Source of the DNA: Orrella dioscoreae
GTDB lineage: Bacteria; Pseudomonadota; Gammaproteobacteria; Burkholderiales; Burkholderiaceae_B
DNA length: 64,000 bases
Direction: 5' to 3'
Assembly (NCBI RefSeq): GCF_900089455.2
Contig: NZ_LT907988.1
Span: 3,844,001-3,908,000 of the forward strand
Below, one piece after another: positions 33,032 through 43,975 of the stretch. Position 1 is the stretch's first letter, and the number at the start of each line of letters is the position of its first letter. The notes beneath the pieces are model-generated. The model searched no databases, was not told the DNA's origin, and saw only the letters and a program-made list of their open reading frames with translations. The position numbers and the translations under genes were made by a program.

Positions 33032-33955
33032 CTAGCCAGCGCGCGCCGCGGGAGGCGCTTGCCCGGCCATCAGGGCCACGACCCAATCGATGAACACCCG
33101 CAGCTTGGCGTTCACGTGGCGGTTCGGCGGGAAGGCCACGTACAGCGGCATCGGCTCCTGCTGCCAATCCTCGAAGATGCGGACCAGTTCGCCACGCGAC
33201 AGCGGTCCGCGCGCCATGTACTCGGGCAGCCAGAGCATGCCCAGGCCCGCCAGGCCTGCCTCCAGGTAGGCATTGCCGTCATCGACCGCCAGCGCATAGC
33301 GTCCCTGCACATGCACGCTTTCGTCGCCGCGGTGCATGGCATAGGGCAGGGCCTTGCCGGTGCGCGCCCACAGGAAGCCCACGACCCGATGGTGCGTGCC
33401 TTCCAGGTCCCTGGGGTGCGCGGGCCGCCCGGCGTGCGCCAGGTAAGCGGGCGCCGCATAGACGCCCAGTTCCAGATCCGCCACGCGCCGCGCCATCAGG
33501 GAAAGATCGGCCAGCTCGCCGCCGCGCACGACGCAATCGACGTTCTCGCCGATGATGTCCACGGGCCGGTCGCTGACGCCCAGGTGCAGCTGGATGTCGG
33601 GATAACGCGCCAGGAAGTCCGGCAGGGCCGGCACGATGATGTGCCGCGCCAATGGGCTCGGCACGTCCACGCGCAAGCGGCCGCGCGGCGCCGCCGATGC
33701 GCTGGACAGGCTGGTCTCGGCATCGTCCAGGTCGGCCAGCAGGCGCAGCGCGCGCTCGTAATAGGCCAGGCCGTCGGCGGTCACGTTGACCTTGCGGGTC
33801 GTGCGGTTCAGCAGCTTCACGCGCAGGCGCGTCTCCAGCTGCTGCACCAGTTGCGTCACGGTGGTCTTGCTCATGTGCAAGGTTTCCGCCGCCTTGGTGA
33901 AGCTGCCGGTTTCCACCACGCGCACGAAGGCTTGCATTGCATCGAAACGATCCAT
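33032..33955 (-). CDS. LysR-family regulator divergent from RidA-like gene
   Basis: This 307-residue LysR-type regulator is of the CrgA/AaeR-like group. The N-terminal domain is MDRFDAMQAFVRVVETGSFTKAAETLHMSKTTVTQLVQQLETRLRVKLLNRTTRKVNVTADG. The effector domain reads LRVDVPSPLARHIIVPALPDFLARYPDIQLHLGVSDRPVDIIGENVDCVVRGGEL, characteristic of that group. It is transcribed away from the RidA-family gene at 34093, with a 137-base shared control region that contains a TGTTTG/CAAACA inverted repeat just before this gene. It probably controls itself and the RidA-like gene. Confidence 0.9.
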   Translation of the reverse strand: MDRFDAMQAFVRVVETGSFTKAAETLHMSKTTVTQLVQQLETRLRVKLLNRTTRKVNVTADGLAYYERALRLLADLDDAETSLSSASAAPRGRLRVDVPSPLARHIIVPALPDFLARYPDIQLHLGVSDRPVDIIGENVDCVVRGGELADLSLMARRVADLELGVYAAPAYLAHAGRPAHPRDLEGTHHRVVGFLWARTGKALPYAMHRGDESVHVQGRYALAVDDGNAYLEAGLAGLGMLWLPEYMARGPLSRGELVRIFEDWQQEPMPLYVAFPPNRHVNAKLRVFIDWVVALMAGQAPPAARAG

Positions 33956-33979
33956 GTCCGCTCCGTTTCCGAGTGAGAT

Positions 33980-33998
33980 TGTTTGGATTTTACAAACA
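33980..33998. promoter_or_regulatory. Candidate LysR operator
   Basis: TGTTTG-GATTTTA-CAAACA is an inverted repeat with six-base arms and a seven-base AT-rich centre, 25 bases before the LysR start and between two divergent genes. Size and place fit the recognition site of a LysR-type autoregulator (T-N11-A class). Confidence 0.55.
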
Positions 33999-34092
33999 GT
34001 CCTGGGTGGACGTGCGGGTTTATCCGGAACTGGGCTGACCGTAGAGTAGGCACATCCCCCATCAACGGGCCGCGTGGCCCCCGGAGATTCCC

Positions 34093-34509
34093 ATGCCCCA
34101 GAAACGTGACGTCGTCTTCCCCGCCGGCCGCCAGGCCCTGTACGAACGCAACCGCTATTCGCCCGCCATCCGTTCGAATGGTTTCCTGTTCGTGTCGGGC
34201 CAGGTGGGCAGCCGGGAAGACGGCACGCCGGAGCCGGACCTGGAAGCGCAGGTGCGCCGCGCCTTCGCCAACCTGAACGCCATCCTGGCCGAAGCGGGCT
34301 GCACCTTCGACGACGTCGTCGATGTCACCGTCTTCCTGGTCGACCCGGCGTCGACCTTCGAGAAAGCCTGGCCCGTGGTGATGGAATATTGGGGCGACGC
34401 CCCGCACCCAACCCTGACCGGCATCGGCGTGACCTGGCTGTATGGCTTTGATTTCGAGATCAAGGTGATCGCGAAGCTGCCCGAGTCCGCCGGCAGGCAA
34501 TTGGCCTGA
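34093..34509 (+). CDS. RidA-family protein lacking the catalytic arginine
   Basis: This 138-residue protein has the YjgF/YER057c/UK114 (RidA) fold: YSPAIRSNGFLFVSGQVGSREDG near the start and LEAQVRRAFANLNAILAEAGCTFDDVVDVTVFL in the middle. In true RidA an arginine near the C-terminus (PxRxxVEVxxLP) performs imine hydrolysis. Here the matching stretch reads VTWLYGFDFEIKVIAKLPE and I see no such arginine, so it belongs to one of the divergent Rid subgroups of unknown chemistry. It is divergent from a LysR gene, which probably controls it. The gene is isolated; a 345-base gap follows. Confidence 0.88.
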   Translation: MPQKRDVVFPAGRQALYERNRYSPAIRSNGFLFVSGQVGSREDGTPEPDLEAQVRRAFANLNAILAEAGCTFDDVVDVTVFLVDPASTFEKAWPVVMEYWGDAPHPTLTGIGVTWLYGFDFEIKVIAKLPESAGRQLA

Positions 34510-34854
34510 GCAAGCTGCCTAACGCCGTTTCATCTTGCACCAATGAAGAAAGGAAATTGAAGGGCGAGGCTGGCATCCTGTCCTGCCTGCATGAGCCGAG
34601 AGCATGGCGGTTTGCCAGGCCTTGAGGCGCAAGGCCAGAAGAAACGCCATTACAGTCGATGTCGCGACGCTTCATTCGTTTGCGACACCCGGCAGGCAAA
34701 CAACGCCGCCCCTGCCCTGTCCTCTTCGCCTGACGGCTCCACCGCGCCGCTCCCGCCCGTGCCAACCCGCCAAGGAACGTTACAGACTGCCGCATCCGCG
34801 CGGGGATGAGGCTTTACAACGTTTCCTGGAAAAAACATATCCACGGGACACGAC
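34510..34854. other. Intergenic region before the DASS transporter
   Basis: Between the RidA-like gene and the anion transporter I see no coding region with gene-like composition and no clear hairpin terminator. The right half should hold the transporter promoter; the last 40 bases are AT-richer (TTTCCTGGAAAAAACATATCC) and form the leader. No riboswitch fold was recognised. Confidence 0.4.
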
Positions 34855-36411
34855 ATGGCCGACCACACTTCCACCGCTGACGCCCGAAGCGCCGCCTCGC
34901 CAGGCAGCGAAGCGCCGCCGCCGACGACGACGGCAAAACCTGACAAACCCGTCGTCAAGCCGATTCCCGTCTGTGTGGGCTTCGCCCTCTTCGCGGCCCT
35001 GCTCATCCTGCCCGCCCCCGCCGACATGTCGCCCGAGGCCTGGCGTCTGGTGGCGGTGGCCGCGCTGATGATCGCGTGGTGGATCACCGAGGCCGTCCCC
35101 GTGGCCGTCACGGCGCTGCTGCCCGTGGCGCTGTTCCCCCTGGTCGGCGCGACCAGCGCGGGCGATGCCGCCAACCCCTATGGCGACCCGATCATCTTCC
35201 TCTTCATGGGCGGCTTCTTCCTGGCCATGGCGATGGAGCGCTGGCACCTGCACCGCCGCATCGCGCTGAACATCGTGTCGCGCACGGGCTCGCAGCAGCA
35301 TCGCATCGTCGGCGGCTTCATGCTGGCCACGGCGTTCTGCGGCCTGTGGGTGTCGAACACGGCCACTGCCGTCATGATGCTGCCGGTCGCCCTGTCGGTG
35401 GCCGGACTCATTTCCCAGAAAGGCGGGTCCTCGAAGTTTCCACTGGCCCTCATGCTGTCGGTCGCCTATGCAGCGTCCATTGGCGGCATCGGCACGCTGA
35501 TCGGCACGCCGCCCAATGCACTGCTGGCCGGCGCGCTGAACCAGACCTATGGCTACGACATCGGCTTCGCCCAATGGATGATCTTCGGCATGCCCATCAT
35601 GCTGGTCATGCTGTTCGGCGCCTGGCTGCTGCTCACGCGCGTCTCCATCCGCCTGGGCCGCGAGCCCATCGAAGGCGCCGATGAACTGTTCCAGTCGCAG
35701 TTGACCGAACTGGGCGGCTGGTCGACCGCCGAACGCCGCGTGGCCATGGTCTTCGTCGTCACGGCCAGTCTGTGGATGCTGCGCAGCCCGCTGCAAAGCT
35801 TCATCCCCGGCCTGTCCGATGCGTCCATCGCCATCCTGGCCGCCATCGCGCTCTTCATCATTCCGTCGGGCGACAAGGAAGGCGGCGCCCTGGTCAACTG
35901 GACCATGACCAAGAACCTGCCCTGGAACATCCTGGTGCTCTTCGGCGGTGGCCTCAGCCTGTCGGCCGCCGTCGTCGCCACGGGCCTGGACGGCTGGATC
36001 GGCGACCAGTTGGGCGCCTATGCCGGTGCCCTGCCCACCCTTGGCATCGTGGCGCTGGTGGTGCTGGCCGTGCTGGTATTGACCGAATTCATGTCCAACA
36101 CCGCCACGGCCGCGACCTTCATTCCCATCATGTCGGGCCTGGCGATGAGCCTGGGCGAGAACCCGCTGCTGCTGATGGTGCCCGCCACCCTGGCGGCCTC
36201 GATGACCTTCATGCTGCCGGTGGCCACGCCCCCCAACGCGCTGGTGTTCAGCTCGGGCCACATCACCATCCCGCAGATGGCCAAGCACGGCTTCCTGATG
36301 AACATCCTGTCGATGATCGTCATCACCGGCCTGGGTTACTGGCTGCTGATCACCTTCTTCGGCGCGGTGGCGGGCGAGCTGCCCTCGTGGGCGGAGCGCG
36401 GCGCGAAATAA
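34855..36411 (+). CDS. DASS-family (SLC13) sodium/anion symporter
   Basis: This 518-residue inner-membrane carrier belongs to the divalent anion:sodium symporter family, which imports dicarboxylates, citrate or sulfate with sodium. The two family SNT motifs are present: VSNTATAVMMLPV (about residues 163-175) and FMSNTATAATFIPI (about 412-425). GTPPNAL and TPPNALVF form the paired re-entrant loops. A ~40-residue hydrophilic N-terminus rich in Ala, Thr and Pro precedes the first helix. It lacks other genes in its operon. A GC-rich hairpin follows the stop. Substrate choice between succinate-type acids cannot be settled from sequence. Confidence 0.9.
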   Translation: MADHTSTADARSAASPGSEAPPPTTTAKPDKPVVKPIPVCVGFALFAALLILPAPADMSPEAWRLVAVAALMIAWWITEAVPVAVTALLPVALFPLVGATSAGDAANPYGDPIIFLFMGGFFLAMAMERWHLHRRIALNIVSRTGSQQHRIVGGFMLATAFCGLWVSNTATAVMMLPVALSVAGLISQKGGSSKFPLALMLSVAYAASIGGIGTLIGTPPNALLAGALNQTYGYDIGFAQWMIFGMPIMLVMLFGAWLLLTRVSIRLGREPIEGADELFQSQLTELGGWSTAERRVAMVFVVTASLWMLRSPLQSFIPGLSDASIAILAAIALFIIPSGDKEGGALVNWTMTKNLPWNILVLFGGGLSLSAAVVATGLDGWIGDQLGAYAGALPTLGIVALVVLAVLVLTEFMSNTATAATFIPIMSGLAMSLGENPLLLMVPATLAASMTFMLPVATPPNALVFSSGHITIPQMAKHGFLMNILSMIVITGLGYWLLITFFGAVAGELPSWAERGAK

Positions 36412-36416
36412 GCGGC

Positions 36417-36448
36417 AGGCCCGGCCAGCCGGGCGCGCTGGCCGGCCT
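36417..36448 (+). terminator. GC-rich hairpin after DASS gene
   Basis: AGGCC-C-GGCCAGC and GCTGGCCGGCCT pair in a 12-bp stem with a one-base bulge, six bases after the transporter stop. No T-tract follows, and the gene at 36500 is convergent. It is a likely transcription end. Confidence 0.5.
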
Positions 36449-36499
36449 ATTGATTGATGGTCTGCTCATGGCCTGGAAGCGTCGTCGCTCACCTGGCGG

Positions 36500-39435
<2,936 letters not shown>

Positions 39436-39455
39436 TAGACACCGCCATTGAAAAT

Positions 39456-39486
39456 GGGCGCGGCATCATCTGCCGCGCCCTTTTTT
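39456..39486 (+). terminator. Rho-independent terminator after frmA
   Basis: GGGCGCGGCA-TCATC-TGCCGCGCCC is a perfect 10-bp stem followed by TTTTTT, 20 bases after the stop. On the other strand the stem is followed by ATTTTC, so it may also end the convergent gene at 39520. Confidence 0.9.
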
Positions 39487-39519
39487 CATGCTGGCGGAAT
39501 ATTGATTCCGCGGGACGAG

Positions 39520-39951
39520 TTACTGGATCACGCGGATCTCATCCACCTCGAACTCGACGCCGCGGCGGCCCTTGCCCAGTTCACCGTGCAACTCCACCTG
39601 GGTCTTGTCATCGATCTTCACGCCGACGGGGAAATCGTCATCGTCGATGTCGACGCGGATCTGGCCCGTGCCGTCATCGAAGGTGTAGTGATCGTCGCCA
39701 TCATGCGAGACGATGCGCCCGCGCAGGATCGCCTTCTGGTCGTCGCGGCCCGTGGCGGTCAGCTCCTTCACCGAAATGACCTTGATCGAGCTGGGTCCCG
39801 CGTAGCCCTGCTGCTGCGTGGCCGTGGCCGGGTTGGTGCTGGGGCCGCTATAGCCCTGGGCGGCGGCGCCCCCGGCGGCAAGCGCGCCAGCCAGCGCGGC
39901 GCTGGCGAGCAGGGTGCGGAGGAAAGCGGGACGTTGGATGGTCTGGGTCAT
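39520..39951 (-). CDS. YgiW/YdeI-type periplasmic OB-fold stress protein
   Basis: This 143-residue protein has a signal peptide (RTLLASAALAGALAAGGAAAQ, cleavage near residue 32) and a bacterial OB-fold domain (BOF; YgiW/YdeI/NirD family) at the C-terminus: LTATGRDDQKAILRGRIVSHDGDDHYTFDDGTGQIRVDIDDDDFPVGVKIDDKTQVELHGEL. Members sit in the periplasm and are linked to tolerance of oxidants and antimicrobial peptides, with divalent ions or small ligands as suspected partners. The linker (GPSTNPATATQQQGYAGPSS) is low complexity. The start at ATG 39951 gives a proper signal sequence; an in-frame ATG upstream would spoil it. It is convergent with frmA. Confidence 0.85.
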   Translation of the reverse strand: MTQTIQRPAFLRTLLASAALAGALAAGGAAAQGYSGPSTNPATATQQQGYAGPSSIKVISVKELTATGRDDQKAILRGRIVSHDGDDHYTFDDGTGQIRVDIDDDDFPVGVKIDDKTQVELHGELGKGRRGVEFEVDEIRVIQ

Positions 39952-40056
39952 GGCAGGGCTCCTTGCGCAACAGCGCGATAACGTTGAACACAGTGCCATT
40001 TGACGCCCCGAAGATGAAGTGAATCTGATCGCAGCACCTTAAGCGTGGCAAGGAAG

Positions 40057-40084
40057 AAAAAAAGATCACTCCGCATCTTTTTTT
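40057..40084. repeat. HipB operator-like repeat O1
   Basis: AAAAAAAGAT-CACTCCGC-ATCTTTTTTT is a perfect inverted repeat with 10-base arms and an 8-base spacer, the farthest of three such sites before hipB. An N8 spacer is also the geometry of E. coli HipB operators (TATCC-N8-GGATA). Center-to-center spacing to O2 is 51 bases. Confidence 0.7.
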
Positions 40085-40108
40085 GCCAAGTTCCAACAAA
40101 AAACCAGC

Positions 40109-40135
40109 AAAAAAGATGCTATCCGATCTTTTTTT
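40109..40135. repeat. HipB operator-like repeat O2
   Basis: AAAAAAGAT-GCTATCCG-ATCTTTTTT has nine-base arms and again an 8-base spacer. The bases after it (GGCAAATTCCAA) repeat those after O1 (GCCAAGTTCCAA), so O1 and O2 belong to one duplicated unit of about 51 bases. Confidence 0.7.
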
Positions 40136-40163
40136 GGCAAATTCCAATTTTTTTCCCCACAAT

Positions 40164-40180
40164 AGATGCAATCCATTCTT
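40164..40180. repeat. HipB operator-like repeat O3 (degenerate)
   Basis: AGAT-GCAATCCA-TTCTT keeps the 8-base spacer and one mismatch in the inner arm. It is 50 bases from O2 and ends about 15 bases before the hipB ATG, so it probably overlaps the promoter or leader. All three spacers contain TCC. Confidence 0.5.
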
Positions 40181-40194
40181 TTTAAAGCGGTGTT

Positions 40195-40506
40195 ATGGGC
40201 AAACCATTACAGTCCGTCGCAGACCTGGGTCTCATCGTGCGCGCCGTCCGGAAAAGCCAGAATCTTCGCCTGGATGATCTGGCCGGCAGTGCTGGCGTGG
40301 GACATGTCTTCGTGCGTGACGTAGAACACGGCAAGGAAACCGTGCAGTTGGGGAAGGTGCTCCGGCTGCTGGAAGAATTGGGCGTCGAGCTGACCCTCAA
40401 CGTACCGACCGAGGCCATTCCTCATTTGCAGCGGCTCAAGGCTAACGGCCTGAGGCCACTCAAGTCACGTTCGCCGGCAAATAAAGACGGGAAGAATCAG
40501 CAATGA
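40195..40506 (+). CDS. hipB: HipB-like antitoxin (XRE-family)
   Basis: This 103-residue protein has a Cro/CI-type helix-turn-helix: LGLIVRAVRKSQNLRLDDLAGSAGVGHVFVRDVEHGKETVQLGKVLRLLEELGVEL. A basic tail ends LKSRSPANKDGKNQQ. HipB proteins dimerise, bind operators upstream of their own operon and hold HipA inactive. It overlaps the hipA start by four bases (ATGA), as usual for the pair. Three inverted repeats with 8-base spacers lie directly upstream, presumably its binding sites. The gene pair is AT-richer than neighbours, consistent with mobility of toxin-antitoxin modules. Confidence 0.88.
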   Translation: MGKPLQSVADLGLIVRAVRKSQNLRLDDLAGSAGVGHVFVRDVEHGKETVQLGKVLRLLEELGVELTLNVPTEAIPHLQRLKANGLRPLKSRSPANKDGKNQQ

Positions 40507-41828
40507 CGTCCTCTCGTGAACTGCGTGTACAGATCAATGCGGACGACGTCGGCACCCTGAACACGCAGGATGACATCTGGCGGTTTTCCTATGCCAGACA
40601 ATGGCAGGAGAATCCGCTGGCGTTCCCCCTCGCGCCCGGCTTGCCGCTGGACGCCCAGGCATTCGTGGACGGCTCGGATCTGCGCCCGGTCCAGTGGTAT
40701 TTCGACAACCTCCTTCCCGAGGAGAACCTGCGAAGCGTTCTCGCGAAAGAGGCCGAGATTGACGAGGCGGATGCATTCGGCCTGTTGGGCTATTTCGGCG
40801 CCGAATCGGCGGGCTCCCTGGTGCTGTCCAAACCGGGCGCCCCGCCTGCCAATACCGGTCTCGTCCCCTTGCCATTACCCCAACTCGATGCGCGAATCCG
40901 GAACTTGCCCCGTGCAACCCTGACCCAGAATGCGCCGAAGCGGATGTCACTGGCAGGCGCGCAGCACAAGATGGTCATTTGTCTGCAGGACGGGGAACTT
41001 TTCGAGCCTCAACCTGGCAGCCCTTCCACCCATATCCTGAAGCCTGACAGCCAATCGGAGATGTACCCCCACTCCGTCATCAACGAGTACTTCACGATGC
41101 GGTTGGCGGCAACCGTGGGGCTCAGTGTCCCGCCGGTCCAACGCCTTTATGCGCCTGCCCCTGCCTACATCATCGAACGGTTCGACCGGTCCCCAACCCC
41201 AGCGGGGGGGATCCAGCGTCTGCACATCATCGATACCTGCCAACTTCTCGGGCAATCGCGCGCCTTCAAGTATGAACAAGCCTCGGTGGACACTCTTGCA
41301 TTGGCCATCAGGCAATGCACCTGGCGCGCGCATGCTCGTGTGCAGCTATTCCGGTGGCTGCTGTTCAACTACCTGATCGGTAACGGCGACAACCACCTGA
41401 AGAACCTGTCATTCCACATCGATAGCGAAGGCATCCGGCTTGCCCCCTTCTACGATCTTCTGTCGACCTGCGTTTACGCTACACGGGCATTCCATGACGA
41501 TCCCGTCTGGCCAAAAGCAAAGCTGGCAATGACCCTGGGGAAAGCGGAACGATACGATCAAGTGTCGCGAGCCACGATGCTCGAGGCGGGACAGACGCTA
41601 GGGCTCTCCGCTGCCACGGTGGCACGAGAACTGGACAAGATGACCCGCAACCTGCCCGGACACGCCGACACACTGATCGAAGAAATCGAAGCAGCCTATC
41701 CGGCGATGATCACTGCCAGCCCTGATCCTGTCCTAGCAGCACGGCATCAAGCGGGCGAACAACGGCTGCTACGCAGCATCAGGCATGTCGTGCTGCAAGA
41801 CACCGTCTCCAGCTTAAGGAAGGTGTAG
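40503..41828 (+). CDS. hipA: HipA-family serine/threonine kinase toxin
   Basis: This 441-residue protein matches E. coli HipA in length and layout. An N-terminal couple_hipA domain (about 1-110) precedes the kinase. The glycine-rich ATP loop is MSLAGAQHKM (about 148-157), followed by HILKP, NEYFTMRLAATVGL and IERFDR. The catalytic loop is GNGDNHLKNLS with the presumed base D296, and the metal-binding motif reads LAPFYDLLST. HipA phosphorylates glutamyl-tRNA synthetase in E. coli, halting translation and causing persistence; relatives can have other tRNA synthetase targets. The target here is not known. All catalytic residues I can see are present. Its 3' end overlaps the convergent histidine kinase gene by 15 bases. 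Confidence 0.92.
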   Translation: MTSSRELRVQINADDVGTLNTQDDIWRFSYARQWQENPLAFPLAPGLPLDAQAFVDGSDLRPVQWYFDNLLPEENLRSVLAKEAEIDEADAFGLLGYFGAESAGSLVLSKPGAPPANTGLVPLPLPQLDARIRNLPRATLTQNAPKRMSLAGAQHKMVICLQDGELFEPQPGSPSTHILKPDSQSEMYPHSVINEYFTMRLAATVGLSVPPVQRLYAPAPAYIIERFDRSPTPAGGIQRLHIIDTCQLLGQSRAFKYEQASVDTLALAIRQCTWRAHARVQLFRWLLFNYLIGNGDNHLKNLSFHIDSEGIRLAPFYDLLSTCVYATRAFHDDPVWPKAKLAMTLGKAERYDQVSRATMLEAGQTLGLSAATVARELDKMTRNLPGHADTLIEEIEAAYPAMITASPDPVLAARHQAGEQRLLRSIRHVVLQDTVSSLRKV

Positions 41829-43193
41829 TAACACGCCAAGTCCACGCCCCTCCAGCCCCTCTTCAAAACGCAGCGTAGCCCGGTGTAGCTCTGCCACGCG
41901 CGCCACGATGGACAGGCCCAGCCCGCTGCCCTGCACCTCGTTGCCCAGTATCCGGAAGAAACGCTGCGTCAGGCGCTCGCGGTCCGCCTGAGACACGCCC
42001 TCGCCATCATCGCGCACGGCAAGCACCACGCCAGCTGCTGCCTGCGTGGCAGAGATTTCCACCCTGCCGCCGCGCCTGCCGTAGCTGATCGCGTTGTGCA
42101 GCAGATTGCGCAAAGCCATCACCAGGCCATCGCGATTGCCCGTCACCATCGCCACCTGACACGCCACCGTTACCGACACCTCACGCGCCGCCGCGGCGGG
42201 TGCGCACACGCGCACCAACTCCTCCAGCAAAGCGGGGGCATCAATGGCCTCGGTCCGCAAGGCGTCGGGCGACTCCGGATCGAGCCGCGCCAGGTGCAGC
42301 AGGTTTTCCACCAGCGCCGTGCTGCGCGCCACGTCTTCGCGCAGGCGTTGCAGCTGCGCGGCAGCGGGGCTGTCAGCGGCCAGCGTGCGCTGCATCACCT
42401 GGATGCGCGAGGCCAGCGCGGCAAGCGGCGTGCGCAACTCGTGCGCGGCATCCGCCGTGAAGCGGCGCTCGCCTTCCAGCGCATGGTCCAGCCTGCCCAA
42501 CAGGCGATTGAGCGCGGTCACCACCGTCTGCACTTCGCGCGCGCGGCCGTCGTACACCAGGGGGGACAGGTCCGACGGCGATTTGTCCTCCATGCCGCGC
42601 GCCATGTTCTCCAGCGGCGCCAGCAGACGCCTGATCAACCACCAGTTCATCACCCCCAGCAGCAGCCACAGGCCCACCAGGGGCCAGGCCAGCGACGCCA
42701 GCATATCGACGATGAGATCGCTGCGGTCATCCCATTCCTGGCCGATCTGCACGGAGAAGTCCAACGCATCGTGCTTGCGCACGTAAACGCGCCAGCGCTC
42801 GCCATCCACGCGCACGTCGTAGAAACGATCGTCCTTGCGCCCGGGGTCCACGAAAGGCCGCCTGGGCGCATCCTCGCCGCGGCGCAGCACCACGCCATCG
42901 CGCGAGACAATCTGGTAGTCCAGGCGCAACGACGGCTGCGCCGCCTCCCGGTCACGCGCGGGCATCCCGCCCACCGACGTGCCCTCGCCCAACGCCAGCA
43001 CCAGCCGCGCGCCCTCCTCCAACGAGTCGTCGAAGGTGTCGCTGACCTCCTTCCACGCCAGCGCCAGCACGATGATCGTGCTGATGAGCCCCACCGCGAT
43101 GCTGGAGCCCAGCGTGGTGGAGATCAGCCGGCGGCGCAGCGAATAGCTGTCGTCCGCGCCCGCCGGCCGGGTCCGACGCCACGGCAGCCTCAC
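41814..43193 (-). CDS. QseC-like sensor histidine kinase
   Basis: This 459-residue inner-membrane kinase has two membrane helices (about 26-48 and 166-188) around a periplasmic sensor of about 115 residues. A HAMP-like linker follows. The phosphoacceptor is in ADAAHELRTPLAALASR (H251). The N box (GLVMALRNLLHNAISYG), G1 (VRDDGEGV) and G2 (GSGLGLSIVARV) complete the ATPase domain. It belongs to the QseC/TctE group. The ATG overlaps the stop of the response regulator gene by four bases, so the two form a coupled pair. The signal is unknown. Confidence 0.92.
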   Translation of the reverse strand: MRLPWRRTRPAGADDSYSLRRRLISTTLGSSIAVGLISTIIVLALAWKEVSDTFDDSLEEGARLVLALGEGTSVGGMPARDREAAQPSLRLDYQIVSRDGVVLRRGEDAPRRPFVDPGRKDDRFYDVRVDGERWRVYVRKHDALDFSVQIGQEWDDRSDLIVDMLASLAWPLVGLWLLLGVMNWWLIRRLLAPLENMARGMEDKSPSDLSPLVYDGRAREVQTVVTALNRLLGRLDHALEGERRFTADAAHELRTPLAALASRIQVMQRTLAADSPAAAQLQRLREDVARSTALVENLLHLARLDPESPDALRTEAIDAPALLEELVRVCAPAAAAREVSVTVACQVAMVTGNRDGLVMALRNLLHNAISYGRRGGRVEISATQAAAGVVLAVRDDGEGVSQADRERLTQRFFRILGNEVQGSGLGLSIVARVAELHRATLRFEEGLEGRGLGVLLHLP

Positions 43194-43855
43194 GCGCCCA
43201 GCTCCGCCAATCTGTAGCCCTGGCGGCGGATCGTCTTGATCGTGTCGGAAGACAGCTTGCGCCGCAGGTTGTAGATGTGCACCTCGATGGTGTTGCTCTC
43301 CACCTCGTCGCCCCAGCCGTACAGGGCCTCTTCCAGCTGGGCGCGCGAGACCACATGGCCGGGGCGGCGGATCAGCGCATGCAGCACCGCGAACTCCAGG
43401 GCGGTCAGGTCCACGGGCTCGTCGTTGAAGGTCACCTGCTTGGCAGACGGGTCCAGCGCCAGGGCGCCATGCCGCAAGGCCGTGTCCGGGCGCCCGTCAT
43501 GGCGGCGCATCGCGGCGCGGATGCGGGCAGACAGCTCTTCCAGGTCGAAGGGCTTGACCAGGTAATCATCCGCGCCGAGGTCCAGGCCCTCGATACGGTC
43601 GCGCACGGCATCGCGGGCCGTGATCATGATGACGGGCATGGTCTGGCGGCGCGCCCGCAAGGACTGCAGCAGGGCATCGCCCGTGAGCCCGGGCAGGCCG
43701 CGGTCGAGCAGCAGGCATTGATAGTCGTGCGTGGCCAGCGCCGTCTGGGCCAGGTCGCCGCGGGTGACACGGTCGACCACGTAACCGTCCAGCGTCAGCC
43801 ACGATTCGATGGACTCGCCCAGGGAGATGTCGTCTTCGGCCAATAGGATGCGCAT
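43190..43855 (-). CDS. OmpR-family response regulator
   Basis: This 221-residue regulator has a receiver domain with acidic pocket EDD (residues 7-9), phosphoacceptor D51 in CLLLDRGLPG, and conserved lysine in LVKPFDLEEL. The C-terminal winged-helix domain reads LTALEFAVLHALIRRPGHVVSRAQLEEALYGWGDEVESNTIEVHIYNLRRKL, as in QseB and PmrA. It is first in the operon with the kinase. The 120-base gap to the divergent sigma gene contains a strong Fur box, so iron might affect both units. Confidence 0.93.
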   Translation of the reverse strand: MRILLAEDDISLGESIESWLTLDGYVVDRVTRGDLAQTALATHDYQCLLLDRGLPGLTGDALLQSLRARRQTMPVIMITARDAVRDRIEGLDLGADDYLVKPFDLEELSARIRAAMRRHDGRPDTALRHGALALDPSAKQVTFNDEPVDLTALEFAVLHALIRRPGHVVSRAQLEEALYGWGDEVESNTIEVHIYNLRRKLSSDTIKTIRRQGYRLAELGA

Positions 43856-43922
43856 GGGAGGACTATACGGGGGAAGATGAAGGGAATCTTAAGCGGTGGC
43901 GGCAGGGGCCTCTTGGCGAGAA

Positions 43923-43943
43923 AATGAGAATAATTGTTATTAT
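43923..43943. promoter_or_regulatory. Strong Fur box between response regulator and sigma factor 3
   Basis: AATGAGAATAATTGTTATTA is close to the classical Fur consensus (GATAATGATAATCATTATC): nearly every base fits the repeated NAT triplets and it is almost palindromic. It lies 33 bases before the sigma ATG, and about 68 bases before the divergent response regulator gene. Confidence 0.85.
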
Positions 43944-43975
43944 TCCGGCTCCCCTTCTGCACGCCCTCTTCACGC

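Noticed and set aside
39952-40056. Possible promoters and T-rich stretch upstream of hipB
   Set aside because: The T-runs are fully explained by the operator-like repeats; no separate promoter could be fixed with confidence.
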